Assembly: GCA_015499995.1 (NCBI GenBank)
Contig: JADNRV010000001.1
Coordinates: forward strand, 248,001 to 312,000
Length of the DNA stretch: 64,000 nucleotides
Reading direction: 5' to 3'
From: Flammula alnicola
Lineage: Eukaryota; Basidiomycota; Agaricomycetes; Agaricales; Strophariaceae
Shown here: positions 1 to 15,449 of the stretch, one piece after another
Position numbering within the stretch: position 1 is the first letter of the stretch
Layout: each line of letters opens with the position of its first letter
Program-made: the position numbers and the translations under genes
Notes under the pieces: generated by a model
What the model was told of the DNA's origin: nothing
The model's input: the letters and a program-made list of their open reading frames with translations, nothing else
The model's database searches: none

Positions 1-676
1 GGTCCGTTGCATTGGTCAAAAGGAATTTAAACACCAGAGAGCCGACAGGGAATGAAAGATTGCTGGCCCAGTCTGGGTTGTTAGGATCCTTCCACATGCC
101 CCCAAAGACGGAAGCGCCTGCAGTTCTCTAAGCTTCAGGACAGTGTTATTGAATAATAAGCAATAACATACCAGCAGAGTTAAAGAATCCAACTGCCCAT
201 GTTTGAGTGGTACGGTGCTGTGTTGCTGACAATTCACGAGGGGGACAATAACGCTCAGAAGTGAGTCCATGAATGGGCTCGCGACCACTGTCACCGGCGT
301 GCATCCAGGGAGCATGGTACCAATCTCTGATCTAATTTTCGGATTAAGTGCAGGTTGAAGATCAATAAAATGTATGAGGAAAACTCACAGTGTTCTTCTG
401 AGGTATGAAGTCGTTGTTAACCATGCCGTCGAAGCAATACTGCTTGATGATCTCCATATAATATGAAGAATTCTTGATTGGGTCGATATCGAGCCAAGGT
501 GCATCCGGAGTTCCAGCAGGCGGTCCCTCGGGCGCTAGCTCAGCATCGCGAGGTTTCGGGGGTGGGTAATCATTGCGAATTTGCCATGCTATATACCCAG
601 GAGGCACAGTATAGATAGAAGAGGTATTAAACTGGAGCTCAGCAGGAGTGGGTGCGGGTAGATCTTCAGATGACAT
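1..676 (-). CDS. Conserved mushroom protein of unknown function (3' part beyond the window)
   Basis: Three exons read on the minus strand: 389-676, 172-331 and 1-117, with GT-AG introns between them. The last exon runs off the window start, so the C-terminus is missing. The protein starts MSSEDLPAPTPAEL and has no signal peptide or membrane segment. It continues into a block typical of a family I recall as common but uncharacterised in agaricomycetes: NDFIPQKNT, then RDWYHAPWMHAG, GREPIHGLTSER and TWAVGFFNSAG, ending with GGMWKDPNNPDW. The start at 676 is the only in-frame ATG ahead of this block. I do not assign a function. The family recognition is from memory and moderately sure; the exon structure is well supported because the conserved block runs uninterrupted across both splice junctions. 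Confidence 0.75.
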
Positions 677-2089
677 CTTGGGGAGTATGAAGCTGGCTAA
701 GTGAGGACAGGAAGATCACTTAACCAAAGCCAGTGAATATGGCCTTCATTTTATAGAATTCTAAGGCCCGTATACTGCTTCATTTGGGAGAATAACATCC
801 CTGAAATTGTGATGACGATCATACTATTTCGGACAATAAGTTTCAATGACCAATCTCAAGTGCAAATATAAAACAGAGGAGAGTGATTGGCGGAAAGTAT
901 GACTTTGACAGCCTACTGGAACATTGAATCCTAGAAAAGAACCGCACCCAAAACTTGTACCTGGACGTTTTATGAAATAGACAGCCTGCGAAGCCGATAT
1001 CGATTCACCCGTTGAGCCGACCATATGACCCAGAAACAGACTCACTAACAAAACTTCACTATTGCCCTACTATTGGCCGATATCCATCCTTTGATTGTAC
1101 AAACCGAAATAGCAATAAAGAACAGACAGATAGAAGGTTTTATCCACTTACAGCATTTGTTCGAAAGAACTTTGTGCAATTGCTCGAAGTCGCAAGGTCC
1201 CGGAGCTCAGGCAGGAGATAATTGGACACTGTTCCAAATAAACTTTCGTGATTTCGTCTAATGCTCAGTGCCACTACTGTATGTTGAGAAATTCGCACGA
1301 CAGCTTTCTGTTTTCTAATAATTGTCTTTTGAAGTCCTAAGTTGTTTCTCTTCATCTGATTTTCTATGATCCTTGCTCGACGGGAAGCTTCGCTTGAGGT
1401 CAGGAACCTCGATAACCAAGGTTTGGTCACGAAACGGACTGATCCCCCTTGCGCACCTTATTAGCCGCTTGGAAATATCCAACACAGTATTTTTTCTTCA
1501 ACGAGAAACCCGAAAGGCGATGGAGGGAGGTTCCTTCGTTTACGATTTGTTTACGATACTAGCGGAACACTTATCAATAGCACTTAGACGCTGATGACTT
1601 GCTGATAACCTCCGAGCTTCCTGAAGATCGCCGCGCCACGGCAGCGGTTGATTGGATGAAGAAGCGTCTTGCACTATGGCATGCCCTAATCCACTGAAGT
1701 CATGAGGTAAAAGCCTAACAGGATTTTCTGCACCTGACCTACGGTGCTGTTCTAGAGAGTTGGAACCTGGCCGGCACAATGTCAACGCCGAGTTGGCGAA
1801 TGCCACACAAGTGCTCAAGTTCATCCGAAGACATCCAATGTCATTGTCAACTGAAGAAATGGAAGAACCGCAAGGAACTCTCTTGGGACAATTGTTTAGG
1901 TCAATCAGCTGATAATACTGGACACATCCTTGCTTATCGGTTGTTGAGGTCAGGAACCTGTTGTTCTGATATCTCGTATTTTATTCACGCAACCTGAACT
2001 ATGTCGTGGCTCACATAATATTTAAAGATGTACAAATATATATACTGGGGGTCAAAATTCAAGCAAGTTTAGAGACCCCTGCTACGACG
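677..2089. other. Intergenic region without a recognisable gene
   Basis: This is the shared 5' region of the leftward gene ending at 676 and the rightward heme lyase starting at 2090. Short open frames exist on both strands (for example minus 1540-1824) but none resembles a known family or continues across plausible splice sites. A 16-bp direct repeat, TTGAGGTCAGGAACCT, occurs at 1394-1409 and again at 1944-1959. Confidence 0.5.
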
Positions 2090-3074
2090 ATGAGCAACGG
2101 TACAGATGTCGCCCCTTCCCCTATTCTCTCCAGCACACCTCAATGTCCAATGCGAAGTGCAGTTGGTGCAGCAGAATGTCCAATTCGAAAAGATGCAACC
2201 TCGATAAACCCAAGAAACAACATGCCTGATCTCCCTCAATCTCCTGCACCTAATCAAACTCTCTTTTTACCGACTGACCGCACCACTTCGTCAATCCCGC
2301 GGGCGCTAAACGCCACATATAACGACGCGCAGTTCCGGAGCAAGATGTTGCCAGTGGTGGGTATGCGTTAGACGGCTTAAACGAATGAAATAACCTCATT
2401 TTCCATCGTGAAATTTCTAGGCGGACGGACCTTCGAAATGGGAATATCCTTCTCCACAGCAGTTCTATAACGCCCTTGTTCGCAAGGGATGGAACACGCC
2501 CGAGGAGCATGTCGAAGCGATGGTGCTTATCACAATCGTTTGAACGAAGACGCATGGGCACAAGTTTTGAAATGGGAAGCCCGTTTCGGGGGAGGGTAAA
2601 TGATGATTAATTTCTTCACCTACCATTTACACTCCTCACCGTAAATGCAGCGCGGCCGAGGCAGCAAATCTGGAACTTGCTGAGTTTGCGGGCATCCATG
2701 GACACATCTCGCATAAAGCCTGGATATATCAATACGCAAGACAATGGTTTCCTTCATATTTCACGTATGGCATCGTTTCGAGTTCTTGCTCGAATAACAA
2801 CTACGCAAAGGCTCACTTTCATGCCCTTAGATTCGCGCCTCCGTTTGATCGGCACGACTGGATAGTACGACGCCCAGCGACAGGGAAAAGCATTCGCTAT
2901 GTGATCGACTACTACAGCGCGCGCAAGAGCGTGCTCCACGAGCCCGAATTCTATCTAGACGTGCGGCCAGCATCCGACGGCCTGGCAAACATGTGCATGA
3001 AAGTCCAATATCCTCTCGAACATTTCGTTTCGCGCATTCTGCGCTCTGCCAAACCGCAGAAGCCTTCGATTTAG
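2090..3074 (+). CDS. CYC3: Cytochrome c heme lyase (holocytochrome c synthase), with one apparent 1-base deletion
   Basis: Enzyme of the mitochondrial intermembrane space that attaches heme covalently to apocytochrome c. Exons are 2090-2356, 2421-2595, 2651-2764 and 2831-3074. Restoring one missing base near 2531 gives 267 codons. The N-terminus carries two Cys-Pro heme-regulatory motifs (CPMRSA at residues 19-24, ECPI at 29-32). The middle has the family blocks [10 protein letters not shown] and [16 protein letters not shown], and the last exon begins [14 protein letters not shown], which holds the heme-ligating His of the family, followed by RYVIDYYSA and the LDVRPA motif. The third intron (2765-2830) was placed because without it a non-conserved stretch splits the FDRHDW block. 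In frame 1 a TGA appears directly after VLIT; shifting by one base restores the conserved HNRLNE motif. The break is probably sequence error, since the rest is well preserved. Confidence 0.88.
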
Positions 3075-6051
3075 TGTCCCCATCCGGCCATCATCGACAG
3101 TTTACACTGTATATGTTCGTACCACTGATTCTGGCGGTCTTCGTAGGAGTTCTCAGTAAATCTTGACTCAGATGTATTAGATAGAAGTTCGAACACGTAC
3201 TTTATACTATTTCAAGAATTGACGTGAAATTATTCCATTGAAATAGCAAGCTCCCTTTATTGCATCCACGGTTCCCAAATCTTCTAATCCCTGCATTATT
3301 TCGCGTATTTGCGTCAAGCAAATCAATAAGGGGAAGGCGGTGATATTGCCAACAGAGATAATTGCCACACGCAAGGAATGGCAAATGCTTCGAAAAGGGC
3401 GTGACCGTAAGCGGTCAAGAGGGCAGAGACGGTGCTAGGCCGACGAAGGTGATGTGTTTATAGAAGTTTAACGGCATCAAGATTTGGATGGAGAAATGCA
3501 CGTAAACGGTGTTCGGGAGGAGCTCAGACGCTGGAACCACGATGAGACATCGCAAGAGGACAGCGAGAATGTACCACGAAGGTGGCCGCGCCCAACATTA
3601 TCGTGGCGAATAGGAGATGGTTAGAAAAGAATACAACGAGAGAAGCACGTCGAGACGATTCCGAGAAAGAGACATCACAAGTGCATAGGAAGAAACACGA
3701 AACTAAGAAGCTGCTCAGAGATTAGCATGCAGAAGAACACGCAATCGTGCAAGCCGGCAGATCTGCAGCCTAGATACGCAGTGAAGGAAGGGCTGACGGT
3801 ACAAAGAGGCGCTTCATGGAGCCAGAAGGGCATCATTAGCACACCCAATGCAGAGAGCAAGCCAAGATTCATTGTCGGATGGACGGACGAGCGACGTAAT
3901 ACCCGACACGCGTGTCGACGCCAAGTCATACTCTACCCACAGATGAGGTTTGGCGGGTCTGCAGAAAGATCCAAAGATCTCCACAGAACGGAGTCTTTAG
4001 CAGAGACGGAAAGCTCGACATCTGCGAGGTACGTAGACCGCACGAAATCGAAGTTCATCTATCCCATCGTCCTCTCGGCTTCAAGATGACCGTAAAACAC
4101 AGCTGCTCACTCCCGTAGCGCTCTCGACGACGCACAGGCGCGAGCGGAGGGAAAAGGCTATAAGCAGCGAAATGTCGACGAGAGCGAGACGAGGAGCGAC
4201 GAGACAAAGGAGACATCCATGACTCCGGGCGGTGGTCCAAAGTGGTGGGGCTCCGACTCTTCAACAGCTTCAATCAATCTCAAGTCGGCCCATCGAGAGG
4301 CAGATTGTCCAGGTCCAGATAAAAAGGTATTCCAAGAACGCATATGAAGAACTTGAGGGAAGGAAGAAACACGGCACTCGAGTTTCAATGAGGAGTAGGA
4401 GTGCAGAACAAAGAGGGTGCAGTGCACGGACCAACACGTTCTAAAGTAGTAGACATGAGATTAGATAAGGGGTGATTTAGATAAGCCGACAGCACCACGT
4501 CCACACACCCAACGTTCGACTTGCGACCCCTGAATCGGCGAAAATGTCCTCCGCTCATCGTACATTTTCCTTTTCCATGGGAGTGACAAGGTGTCTGATA
4601 CGCATGCAGAATGCACCTTGATCAGCATTGGCGAACGTTGGACCTGAAGCGCTGAAGATGAACAAATGCTGTAAATTGCCAGAGCTTGTTTGTGCATATG
4701 ATTCATACCTCGGAGGAGTGATACCAGAAAGGCTTACCGCAAAAAAGGGCGCCGGGTATTGCGGGTTATAGGCCTTCGTACGGCTTCAATCTGTCTGTCC
4801 AGCTGTCTGTTTGAGTACAGTTACCTGTCCCTCCATCGCATACCATCGATCCATACCAACTTACAATGACAACGATATGGAAGCGTTCGAGTATGCGTTG
4901 TATGTGCGTCCGACAAACTCCAAGCGTTACGGACGAGATATACCGCTAAACGTGCTCGTGAGCTCGAGACCCATTCAGAATACAACACAAACGCCGACCT
5001 ATTGCCCGCTTGTAATCGGCCGACAAACCTCCATGGGTTATTGGACTCGACTAGCGAGGCGGGCGCGATCCAGACCCACGAAAGCGCAGTCGCATACGCG
5101 CGTATTTATATGCACGTTCTATCCCATTCGGACTCATTAGCATGCTATAATTAAACGCAACGTTCTTCGAAAGTTACAGTATCAAGATGCCGGATGACAT
5201 GTTGACAACTTACCAGGAGTAGAGCAGGATGGACATTACGACGGCGACGTCAGTGTGGGTGATGATGATGAGTGCGGCGGCGCGCCGAGTCTGTCTAGTT
5301 GACGAGTTGGCTTCGAGATGGTGTGGCTGGATGGCGGGATGTACGCGTGTGGGGAGAGACACTAAACTAAAAACAAGACTGGCGCGACAGAACCCCAAAG
5401 CCGATGGGAGTCGATGAGGCGAGGTTTCTAGAACCTACGTATCTTGCGACTGGGGGTTTGTGGGGAGGCGATATGTGCGGGACTCGGCTGGCTACCCGCG
5501 AATGGCTGGACTGGGACTGGATTACTTGGAGCAGGGTTAGAAAATGGCAGGCAGCGTCGGTACGTACTGTACGAGACGACACGATGTAATCTCAGGCAGT
5601 AACTTGCGGGTGTCTAACGATGTGCAGTGAGTAACGGAGAGGGCGAACATTAAGGCACGGTGGTGGGCGACGCAGGGGAGAACACGATGTTGCGTGCAAG
5701 TGGCGTGATAAACGGATGGATGGATCGGGACTCTCAAACGAAAGGAGTTGCCACAGTGGAAAGGTAAAGTCAGAGGAGGAATGGGCTCGAGCGTATCTAG
5801 GGTGAGATTAAGAAGACTGAGTGAAGTGAGAATGTCTGGAATGTATAGAAGATGATGTGGAGCAAAAAGAGGGTGACGTCAATGAACTATTTTACGCGTT
5901 CTCTTAATCGTCGCGTTCATTCTCTGGAACCTCTTGGCTTTTCTTTTCTTTTGCGTCAACTGTGATCATTGCGGTGACAGGTATGTGCCTTACACTAATC
6001 GCTCTCCTGCCGAGCTGATCTCTCTTCCAACCATCCACCCACCACCTTCCA
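3075..6051. other. Gene-poor 3 kb, no supported gene
   Basis: I found no reading frame on either strand with recognisable motifs or a convincing chain of exons. Several open frames of 60-120 codons are present (for example minus 4461-4706 and plus 3727-4089) but have unremarkable, low-complexity translations. The stretch contains one copy of a dispersed, internally permuted repeat (3715-3897) listed separately. Confidence 0.45.
3715..3897 (-). repeat. Dispersed repeat copy 1, block order B-A on the minus strand
   Basis: Read on the minus strand, this segment has block B (starts CGTCCGTCCATCCGACAATG) directly followed by block A (starts CTTTGTACCGTCAGCCCTTC). The same two blocks occur on the plus strand at 11314-11483 in the opposite order, A then B. 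Each block is about 65-80 bp and differs between copies by only a few, mostly transition, substitutions. Confidence 0.7.
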
Positions 6052-9000
6052 ATGTCCTCTCCCTGGTCACAATGGTCTTTCCTCATGCCGCACCCAGATC
6101 CTAGTCAGTTTACGAAACAGCGTCAGTCCACGGCGCTGTCATTCACTTCAGGGTCGCCTCCGCCAATGGCCCAATCCCCTATGGCCACCTCCTCCAACCG
6201 TCCTCTCCGTTCTTCCAAATCCACAAAATCCCTCTCCTCCGCATTCTCCTCAAGGAAAAAACTCAGGAAAAAACCCCCAATACACAACTCGCCTCCTAAG
6301 TTGCAGCCGCTCTCTTTCACAACGGAGCCTATCATCGACCTTACCCTGCCTCCGTATCGTCCCCGTTCGCCTCCGTCGCCCACGACATCCACGCGTTCCC
6401 ATGCCGTTGGCGCAGGGCGGGCCCGAGGACATGTAGGGGGCGCGCACCCTGACCACGCATATACCCATGCCCCGCGGCACACACACACCCAACGTAACGG
6501 ATGCTACCCCGACCGCCCAAATGAATTTAATGATGACGATAACGATGACGCCGCCAGCGTGCCGTCGCGAAACTCTATCCTCGATAGCAACATCTCTATC
6601 CGACACCTGGAGCACACATATACCCATTCACAATACCACCCACAACAACAACCACAACAACAACAGGATAACGACCCCGTCCACGACGATCAGCAACACA
6701 ACCACCGGCAGTACCAGCCCTACGACCGCCGCCGCCAGCACGACGCCAACTCCTCAGTCTCGTCCAGCACAACGATCACACCATTCTCATCGTCAACCTT
6801 CTACTCTCCTCCTCCACCCGATGTCCGTGTCATCGAGATGAAGTCAAACACCTCGCCAACTACCACCCCCGGAAACTCACCAAAATCCGGCCCCCACCTC
6901 CTTCACCTCTAGTCTCCTCCCTCTCCTCCTCAGAGACCGCGGCGCTCTTCGCCTCCGCCTCTCTAGGCCCCTCCCGGTCCACCACGGACGCCCGGCACCC
7001 GTCGTCGAACGTGCCTGGTGCCGACGGCCCCCCTGACGCGGAAGCCCCACATGCGCCGCCAATAAACTCGTCTCAATCCTATACCCACACCCGCACCACC
7101 ATCCAACGTCGTCAAATACAACCGTCGCAACCTGCCTAGAACCCCGCGCACGCTCCACACGCGGCGCCCACAGAAACCCCTGTGCAGCAGCAGGAGACTC
7201 GACAGCACTGGAACCACGCACCGAGCGCGAGGTGCAGAGCGACTGCGGACACGGCACGTCGTCTTCCCAGGTGGACGTGCACCACCTGAACGATCTCGCG
7301 TCGCCCACCACCACCACCGCCGCCGCCGACGGCACTCGCACGTCAGCGTCGGCGATGGTACAACTGCGAGCAGCCGAGAAACGCAGTAGCAGCGCGTCTT
7401 TTCTGTTCAGGAGCTTCAGCTTGCGCAATACGGCCACGAGCCTGAGTGCGCGTGGTGGTGGTGGTGGTGTGGGTGTGGGTATGGGTGATTTGAGGGCGGC
7501 GAAGAGGCGTTCGTCGAGGCGGTGGTACGAGCCCGAGCCCCAGCCCGAGTCTCCTCCCCCAAGTAGTTGGGCAGACCTGGCTGTGGGCTCGCCCCCGCCT
7601 TCCTCCTCCAGCTCCGCGTCGGGTGGGGGTTTCGGGTCGACCGAGAGCTCCGAGGGCTCGCCGTTTTCTGTTGTCACGCCTACTACTACGGCTGTTAATA
7701 CGCCGTCTGCGGAGGAGGTTGGCACGGGCATGCATGGTATTAGCGGGGTGGTGCTGGTGCTGGTGCTGGTGCTGGTAATGGTGGTGCTGGTGGTGCTGGT
7801 GGTGGTGATGGTGATGGTAGTAAGGGCTTTGCGCTTGGGCTGGCGATGAAGTGGCGGAGGTGGAGTGTGCGGCGGGGTGGGCCTGGTGTGAGCGTGAGCG
7901 TGGAGCGGAGGATCGGCGGGAGCATGAGCGGGAGCGTGGAGAGGAGGATAAGTGCGGATTCGGTGCAAGTGGATGTGAGGCAGAAAGGAGAGGAGCGGGG
8001 AGAGGATACGGTGAGTTTTCTTCTTATTTTTTATATTTTCTTTTGCTTGCGTGCTTCGTTCGTTGTCTGGTGTGGTGGGCTGTTTCTGCGATTTTCTTGG
8101 AGTTTGGAGCGTATCTTCGTCGCTTGAGGAGCGAGCGAGCGAGCATGATTTGTGGTTGCGTTGCTGTCATGGTTGTGGCTGGGAATTCAGAGGTCATGGA
8201 ATGGCAGTGGAATGGAAGAAGACGCAGCTGGCGATTTATGCCCCAAAAATTCATGGGACACTGGATATGCATAAATACTCCCACTAGACTAGTTATGGAG
8301 ACAGCGCGCTCGTGATACGCTTCACAGCGTGATTTCTCCTCATTTGGGGTGGTCATCCGGTTGTCATATTTTTCTATTTCGATATTTTGACTCCGCTTTC
8401 TCTTCCTTTCACGGGTTACTGACGACTTCCTCTATGTATCTTACAGACGGCATCATATCCATCGCATAGGACCAGGAAACTGAGCAAAGGCCCCTCGGCA
8501 AGGGCGGTCGAGAAGCACAGACGCAGTGCCTCGTTGGGCGATGCGGCGTTTGCTTTGCTCGTCGAGGAGAAGTTGAAGTCGAAGGCGGCGACGGAAGAGG
8601 CAGAGACGAAGGACGATCCGACAGCAGCAGCAGCAGGGCGCAAATGGACCAAGGCCAAGTTCATCCTGGGCAGCGAGTCCGAGGTGGATCTGCCGTCTTC
8701 TGCCATAACGACGCCCGCGTCGCCTGTGCCGCCTGTGCCGCCGCTGCCCCCTCCCACGTCCGCGGTGTACTCGCTAAATCATACGAGCCCGAACCCAACC
8801 CGAAGCCAACGTTGTGGGTGCGGCCACGACCCCTACGACGCCCACTGCACCGCGCCCGCCGCTCCTGCGCCGCGACGCCCTGATCGACCCCGAAGAGCCC
8901 TCCGGGCCAGGCCGGAGACGGTGGACGCTGGCGAGCGCGATGACGGACGAGGCGATCTCGGACGAGGGCCTCGTGCGTGAGCTCGAGCGGATGCGCGTCG

Positions 9001-10678
9001 TCAGCGCGTGGGATAGGGAGTGCGGTCTGGTGTGGAGAGGGGGTCCTCCAGGAGGGGAAGAGGGTCTTGGAGATGTGGATAGTGATGTGTGGGATGATGA
9101 TGTGGGACGGAGATCTGGGAGGGCAGGGACGGGATGCTGGAGATGAAGGTGAAGGAGAGGACGTTGTGCGATAGTCCCGTTTCGGATATTGGCGCGCCCG
9201 GGCCGGTAGATGCCGACGGTGACGTCGTCGTCGATGGTGGTGCTGCTGCATCACCGACGCGCGCTGCTGCGCGTCCGAGACCGGCGATTTCGATATCGAC
9301 GTCTCCGACATGGCTGACGGCCCAACGCGCCCTGCTGACTGCAGGGAGCTCATCCTCACGGAGCGGCATTACCTGTCCCTCCTGCAGATGCTGCTCACGC
9401 AGCAGACCGCGACCCCGCCTCCGCCGCTGATGGTGCACTACGTGGCGGAGCTCGTGCACGCGAGCCAGGGTGTGTTGGGTAATATGGAGAAGGCGCCGAG
9501 CGTAGGTGGGGTCGCGCGTGCGTTTTTGGATCGGCAGGATGAGGTGGAGAATGCGTACGTGCGCTGGTGTGGTGTGGTTGGGGGTTGGTTTTTGGATGTA
9601 AAGGTGGGAGGAGGAGGAGGAGGAGGAGGAGGGAGAGGGACGGCGGATATCCCTGGCACGGGGATGGGCAGCGAGGGGCATGGGCAAGGTGTACCGTTCC
9701 CCCCTGTGAGTCCGCTCAAGCGCACTGTGAGCACGTGGCGGAAGAGCATGCCCAGCATCCCGTCGCTGGGTCTTGGACCTGGGGCGGGCGATTCGCATGC
9801 CGGTGGGTGGAAGCGCGAGGACGAGCTGAGGCAGGTGGAGGCGTCGAAGAGAGACGGACATGGATCTACGAGTCCTACGGTTGGAAAACCTGTACGCAAG
9901 CATACTGTGAGAGAGCTGGCGATCCTGCCGACGCAGAGGGTCATGCGCTATGTCCTCCTTTATCGAGGTAAGTTCTTTCGCGTGGTATTTCTTGGCTCTA
10001 GCTCAATTTCTTCGCTATCCGTACCCGTCAGACCTATTGGCACACACGCCATCTTCGTCCAATTCCCGTGTGTTCGTCGAGCGCGCGGTCGAGGCTGCTT
10101 GTCGGATTGCCGATAAATGCGATTGCGCGCAGGGCAATGCTGCCTTTATCGTCTCTGGCAGCACCAGTCCTAACGGCAACAGCAACCACGGCACAGCAAA
10201 CCCAACTGTCACTGGCAATTTCACAGCGCGTAGTGGCAGTGGGGCGAGCAGACGCAGTCCGAGCAGCAGCAGACAAGAAGGGCTTGTGTCGGTCTCAGGC
10301 TCAAGAGCGTCGTCAAGCTCTGCGTCGCACTCTACGGCTACTGCTTCCACGTCTACAGCATCGACTTCGACGTCTTCTGCATCGGCGACTTCTGTGTCCT
10401 CGAATCCTCCGTCTTTGCCATCCACCCCTCACGCCAAGGACGCGTCCATCACTGTCAATGTCATATCGGGAACGAACCTCGGCACGAATCCTAGTGCAGG
10501 TAACGTTCGGCGGACGTCGATGTCGGCCGTTTCGTTGATGACGTCTATGGGCTGGGGCAGGAGTCGGGCGACCGTGCCTATGACGCTCGCCGTCAGGCCA
10601 GCGCCTATTACGATTCCGCCTGCGGGTCCAATCCCAGTGGTCATTGCAGCTGGGGGGAGTGATTCAGCTATCAACTGA
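6052..10678 (+). CDS. Large low-complexity protein with a RhoGEF (DH) domain; exon structure and frames partly unresolved
   Basis: Predicted guanine-nucleotide exchange factor for Rho-type GTPases. The DH domain is read from about 9290: CRELILTERHYLSLLQMLL matches the first conserved helix, a long Gly/Ser-rich insertion follows, and the third conserved region reads LAILPTQRVMRYVLLYRDLL across an intron at about 9969-10032. The C-terminus is Ser/Thr-rich and ends at 10678; no PH domain is visible. The N-terminal part (6052-9290) is Ser/Pro/Gln/His-rich, with KLRKKPP and coding-looking stretches in different frames around 6052-6900, 6905-7130, 7232-7740, 7750-8010 and 8450-9150. A frame change inside a GCTGGT-type simple repeat near 7745 and another near 8800 suggest missing bases or missed introns. 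The long interval 8010-8447 reads as an intron. The DH call is solid; the N-terminal gene model and the start at 6052 are tentative. Confidence 0.6.
7745..7822 (+). repeat. GCTGGT-type simple repeat inside the RhoGEF gene
   Basis: Tandem GGTGCT/GGTGGT units. In one frame they encode a Leu/Val run, in another a Gly/Ala run. The coding frame upstream differs from the coding frame downstream, so the unit count here is probably not divisible correctly in this assembly. Confidence 0.7.
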
Positions 10679-11711
10679 TGCCCCTTGAAGCATCCGTTCC
10701 ACCTTTCTGAATAGATATGTCCCCTCTTTTCGAGATATTTCATAATTCATGATTGCATTCGGTTCTCAGTCGCTTTCTTTCCCTTATACTTTCAGCTTCA
10801 AGCGTCATGACTGGTCTCTTGCATTCTTTTATCCGTTTATTTATGTTACGTCAACTTTCTATTCGTTCAACGATACACGCATCTATCATCATCAATCACA
10901 TCATGTAATTCGTCTTTCGCATTTCACGCACCTTACATACATCATCCAGTTGCATTCGCACCAACATCATCCATCCGGTTCGCAGTTTCGTGTTAATTTT
11001 TTACTCTATTGTAATGCTTTGAATACGTTGGTTTATATAGAGGCTCGGAGTTCTATTAGTTAACGAGTTTCCGTGATGTCTTCCATGAATATGGTTAATC
11101 TAAGCAACACTTCATCCTAAATGAATAAGATGACTCCCAAGGGCATGTCGTCAGCACTGAGGGGAGAAGGGCACGTGACAGTTACGTAGCGCAACTTAGA
11201 CAAAAGTCTCACTTTTCCTTTCTCTCCTCCCTCTCTTGAAACCCCTGCTGTCTACTTTTCTTGTACCATCGAACGCGTGCCTGTTTTCTGACTGAGGTGA
11301 CTCTGTGAATCGCCGCTTTGTACCGTCAGCCCTTCCTTCGCTGCGTATCTAGGCTGCAAATCTACCAGTTTGCACGACTGCGTGTTCTTCTGCTAATCTC
11401 TGACCTCTTCGCACTCGTCCGTCCATCCGACAATGAACCTTGGCTTGCTCTCTGCATTGGGTGTGCTAATTATACCCTTCCATATGAGACACTCTAGTGG
11501 TGTTCGTGCATTCCGCCTGGAAGGAAGGAAGGAAGGGAGGAGTATTACCGGGGAGGTCCCTATGGAAACGACTGGTATGCAGGCTTTCTAAGTCCTGTAA
11601 GTATGTGCAAGGCCTCCTACGTCACTTGGGGGGTAGACACGGGAAAAGAGTTTGATACACTGAATGGGACTTTGTATTGATCCGATTGTCCTTCGTAACT
11701 ATGTCTTATGC
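10679..11711. other. Intergenic region between two convergent genes
   Basis: AT-rich 3' flank of the RhoGEF gene followed by the second copy of the permuted dispersed repeat (11314-11483). A short GGAA tract (aaggaaggaaggaag) lies near 11520. No coding frame could be supported. Confidence 0.5.
11314..11483 (+). repeat. Dispersed repeat copy 2, block order A-B on the plus strand
   Basis: Block A (about 11314-11396) followed by block B (about 11408-11483). These match the blocks at 3715-3897 in the opposite orientation and in swapped order. The differences between copies in block A are transitions. Confidence 0.7.
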
Positions 11712-12536
11712 TCAGCCTCGTCTGCAAAGCAACGGCAACTGCATTCAAGAAAAAGGCCCAGACAGACCCAAGAGAGATCCAATGCCCCTCTTCATACCCA
11801 AGAACGTCCCCTTCCTTATTCCTCACATACACCAAATCTCCAACAACTAGATCGACCCTCTCGCCGTTCATAATGCTGCTCCAGGAACCCTCGCCGTACT
11901 TCCAAATACGTCCTTGTGGCGCTGGAACAGCCCCGCATTCCCTGCCGCAACTGGCAGTGTGTCCTTATTATCATCCATCATCTCCCATCCCTGTCCACGT
12001 CCTCGGTATTTCCAAAGCGGACCCTCATTGTGAAGCTGATAGACGTTCCCTCCGCCGGCGACGATGGCCTTGGTGTCGTGTTGTGGTCGATCTCGGTCCA
12101 TCCGCCCTCAGCTGTCCCATATACTCCAGATCACACCGTCAGAATGGAGCTGGTAGCGGTCATCACCGTACGCGGCTATGGCGACGGTGTCCTTATTGTC
12201 ATCCAAGCTAACCCACTTCGTTTCCTCCTCGTTGTACGTCCAAACCTGGCCGCTGCTGCGAAGCTCGTACACATGCGTCCCGGCGGCGGCGATGCTGCTA
12301 GCCAGCGGGTTACCGTCGATCTTGACCCACTGCTTTTCGCTGAGGCTGTATACGAATATGTCGCCGTTCGTGTGCATCTGGTATAGCTTGTCCGCTGCTG
12401 CGATTTTGGTGAACTCTGGGTTGGCGTCGAGCGTCTGCCAGGTTTTGAGGAGGACGGCGTATTCCAGGATTTCGCCAGAGGCGAGGATCTGGTACACTCT
12501 TTCGCCGGAAGTGATGATCGCAGGTCGTTCGGCCAT
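11712..12536 (-). CDS. Seven-repeat beta-propeller lectin-like (tectonin-type) protein, interrupted by about four 1-base deletions
   Basis: Seven imperfect repeats of about 37-40 residues make up almost the whole protein. Each has the pattern Ile-Ala-Ala-Gly, YQLHxxG, I-W-x-Y, then W-x-x-I/L-D-x-N, as in IAAADKLYQMHTNGDIFVY and KAIVAGGGNVYQLHNEG. Such repeats form blades of a propeller in fungal tectonin-like and fucose-lectin-like proteins, many of which bind glycans; sugar specificity cannot be told from sequence. There is no signal peptide, as is common for cytoplasmic mushroom lectins. The repeat register jumps frame near 12125, 12117, 12077 and 11909; each jump is explained by one missing base in a two- or three-base run. 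The stop at 11712 assumes a final 47-bp intron (gtctgt...tttgcag); without it the frame runs on to 11617. Either an error-laden intact gene or a pseudogene; the error reading is preferred because the repeats are well preserved. Confidence 0.7.

Positions 12537-15449
<2,913 letters not shown>

Noticed and set aside
4461..5400. Possible leftward gene from open frames at 4461-4706 and 5210-5398
   Set aside because: The frames could not be joined by consistent splice phases and show no recognisable motif.
7740..7849. Leu/Val-rich membrane-like segment at the end of an open frame
   Set aside because: It is an out-of-frame translation of the GCTGGT repeat; the neighbouring coding frame reads Gly/Ala.
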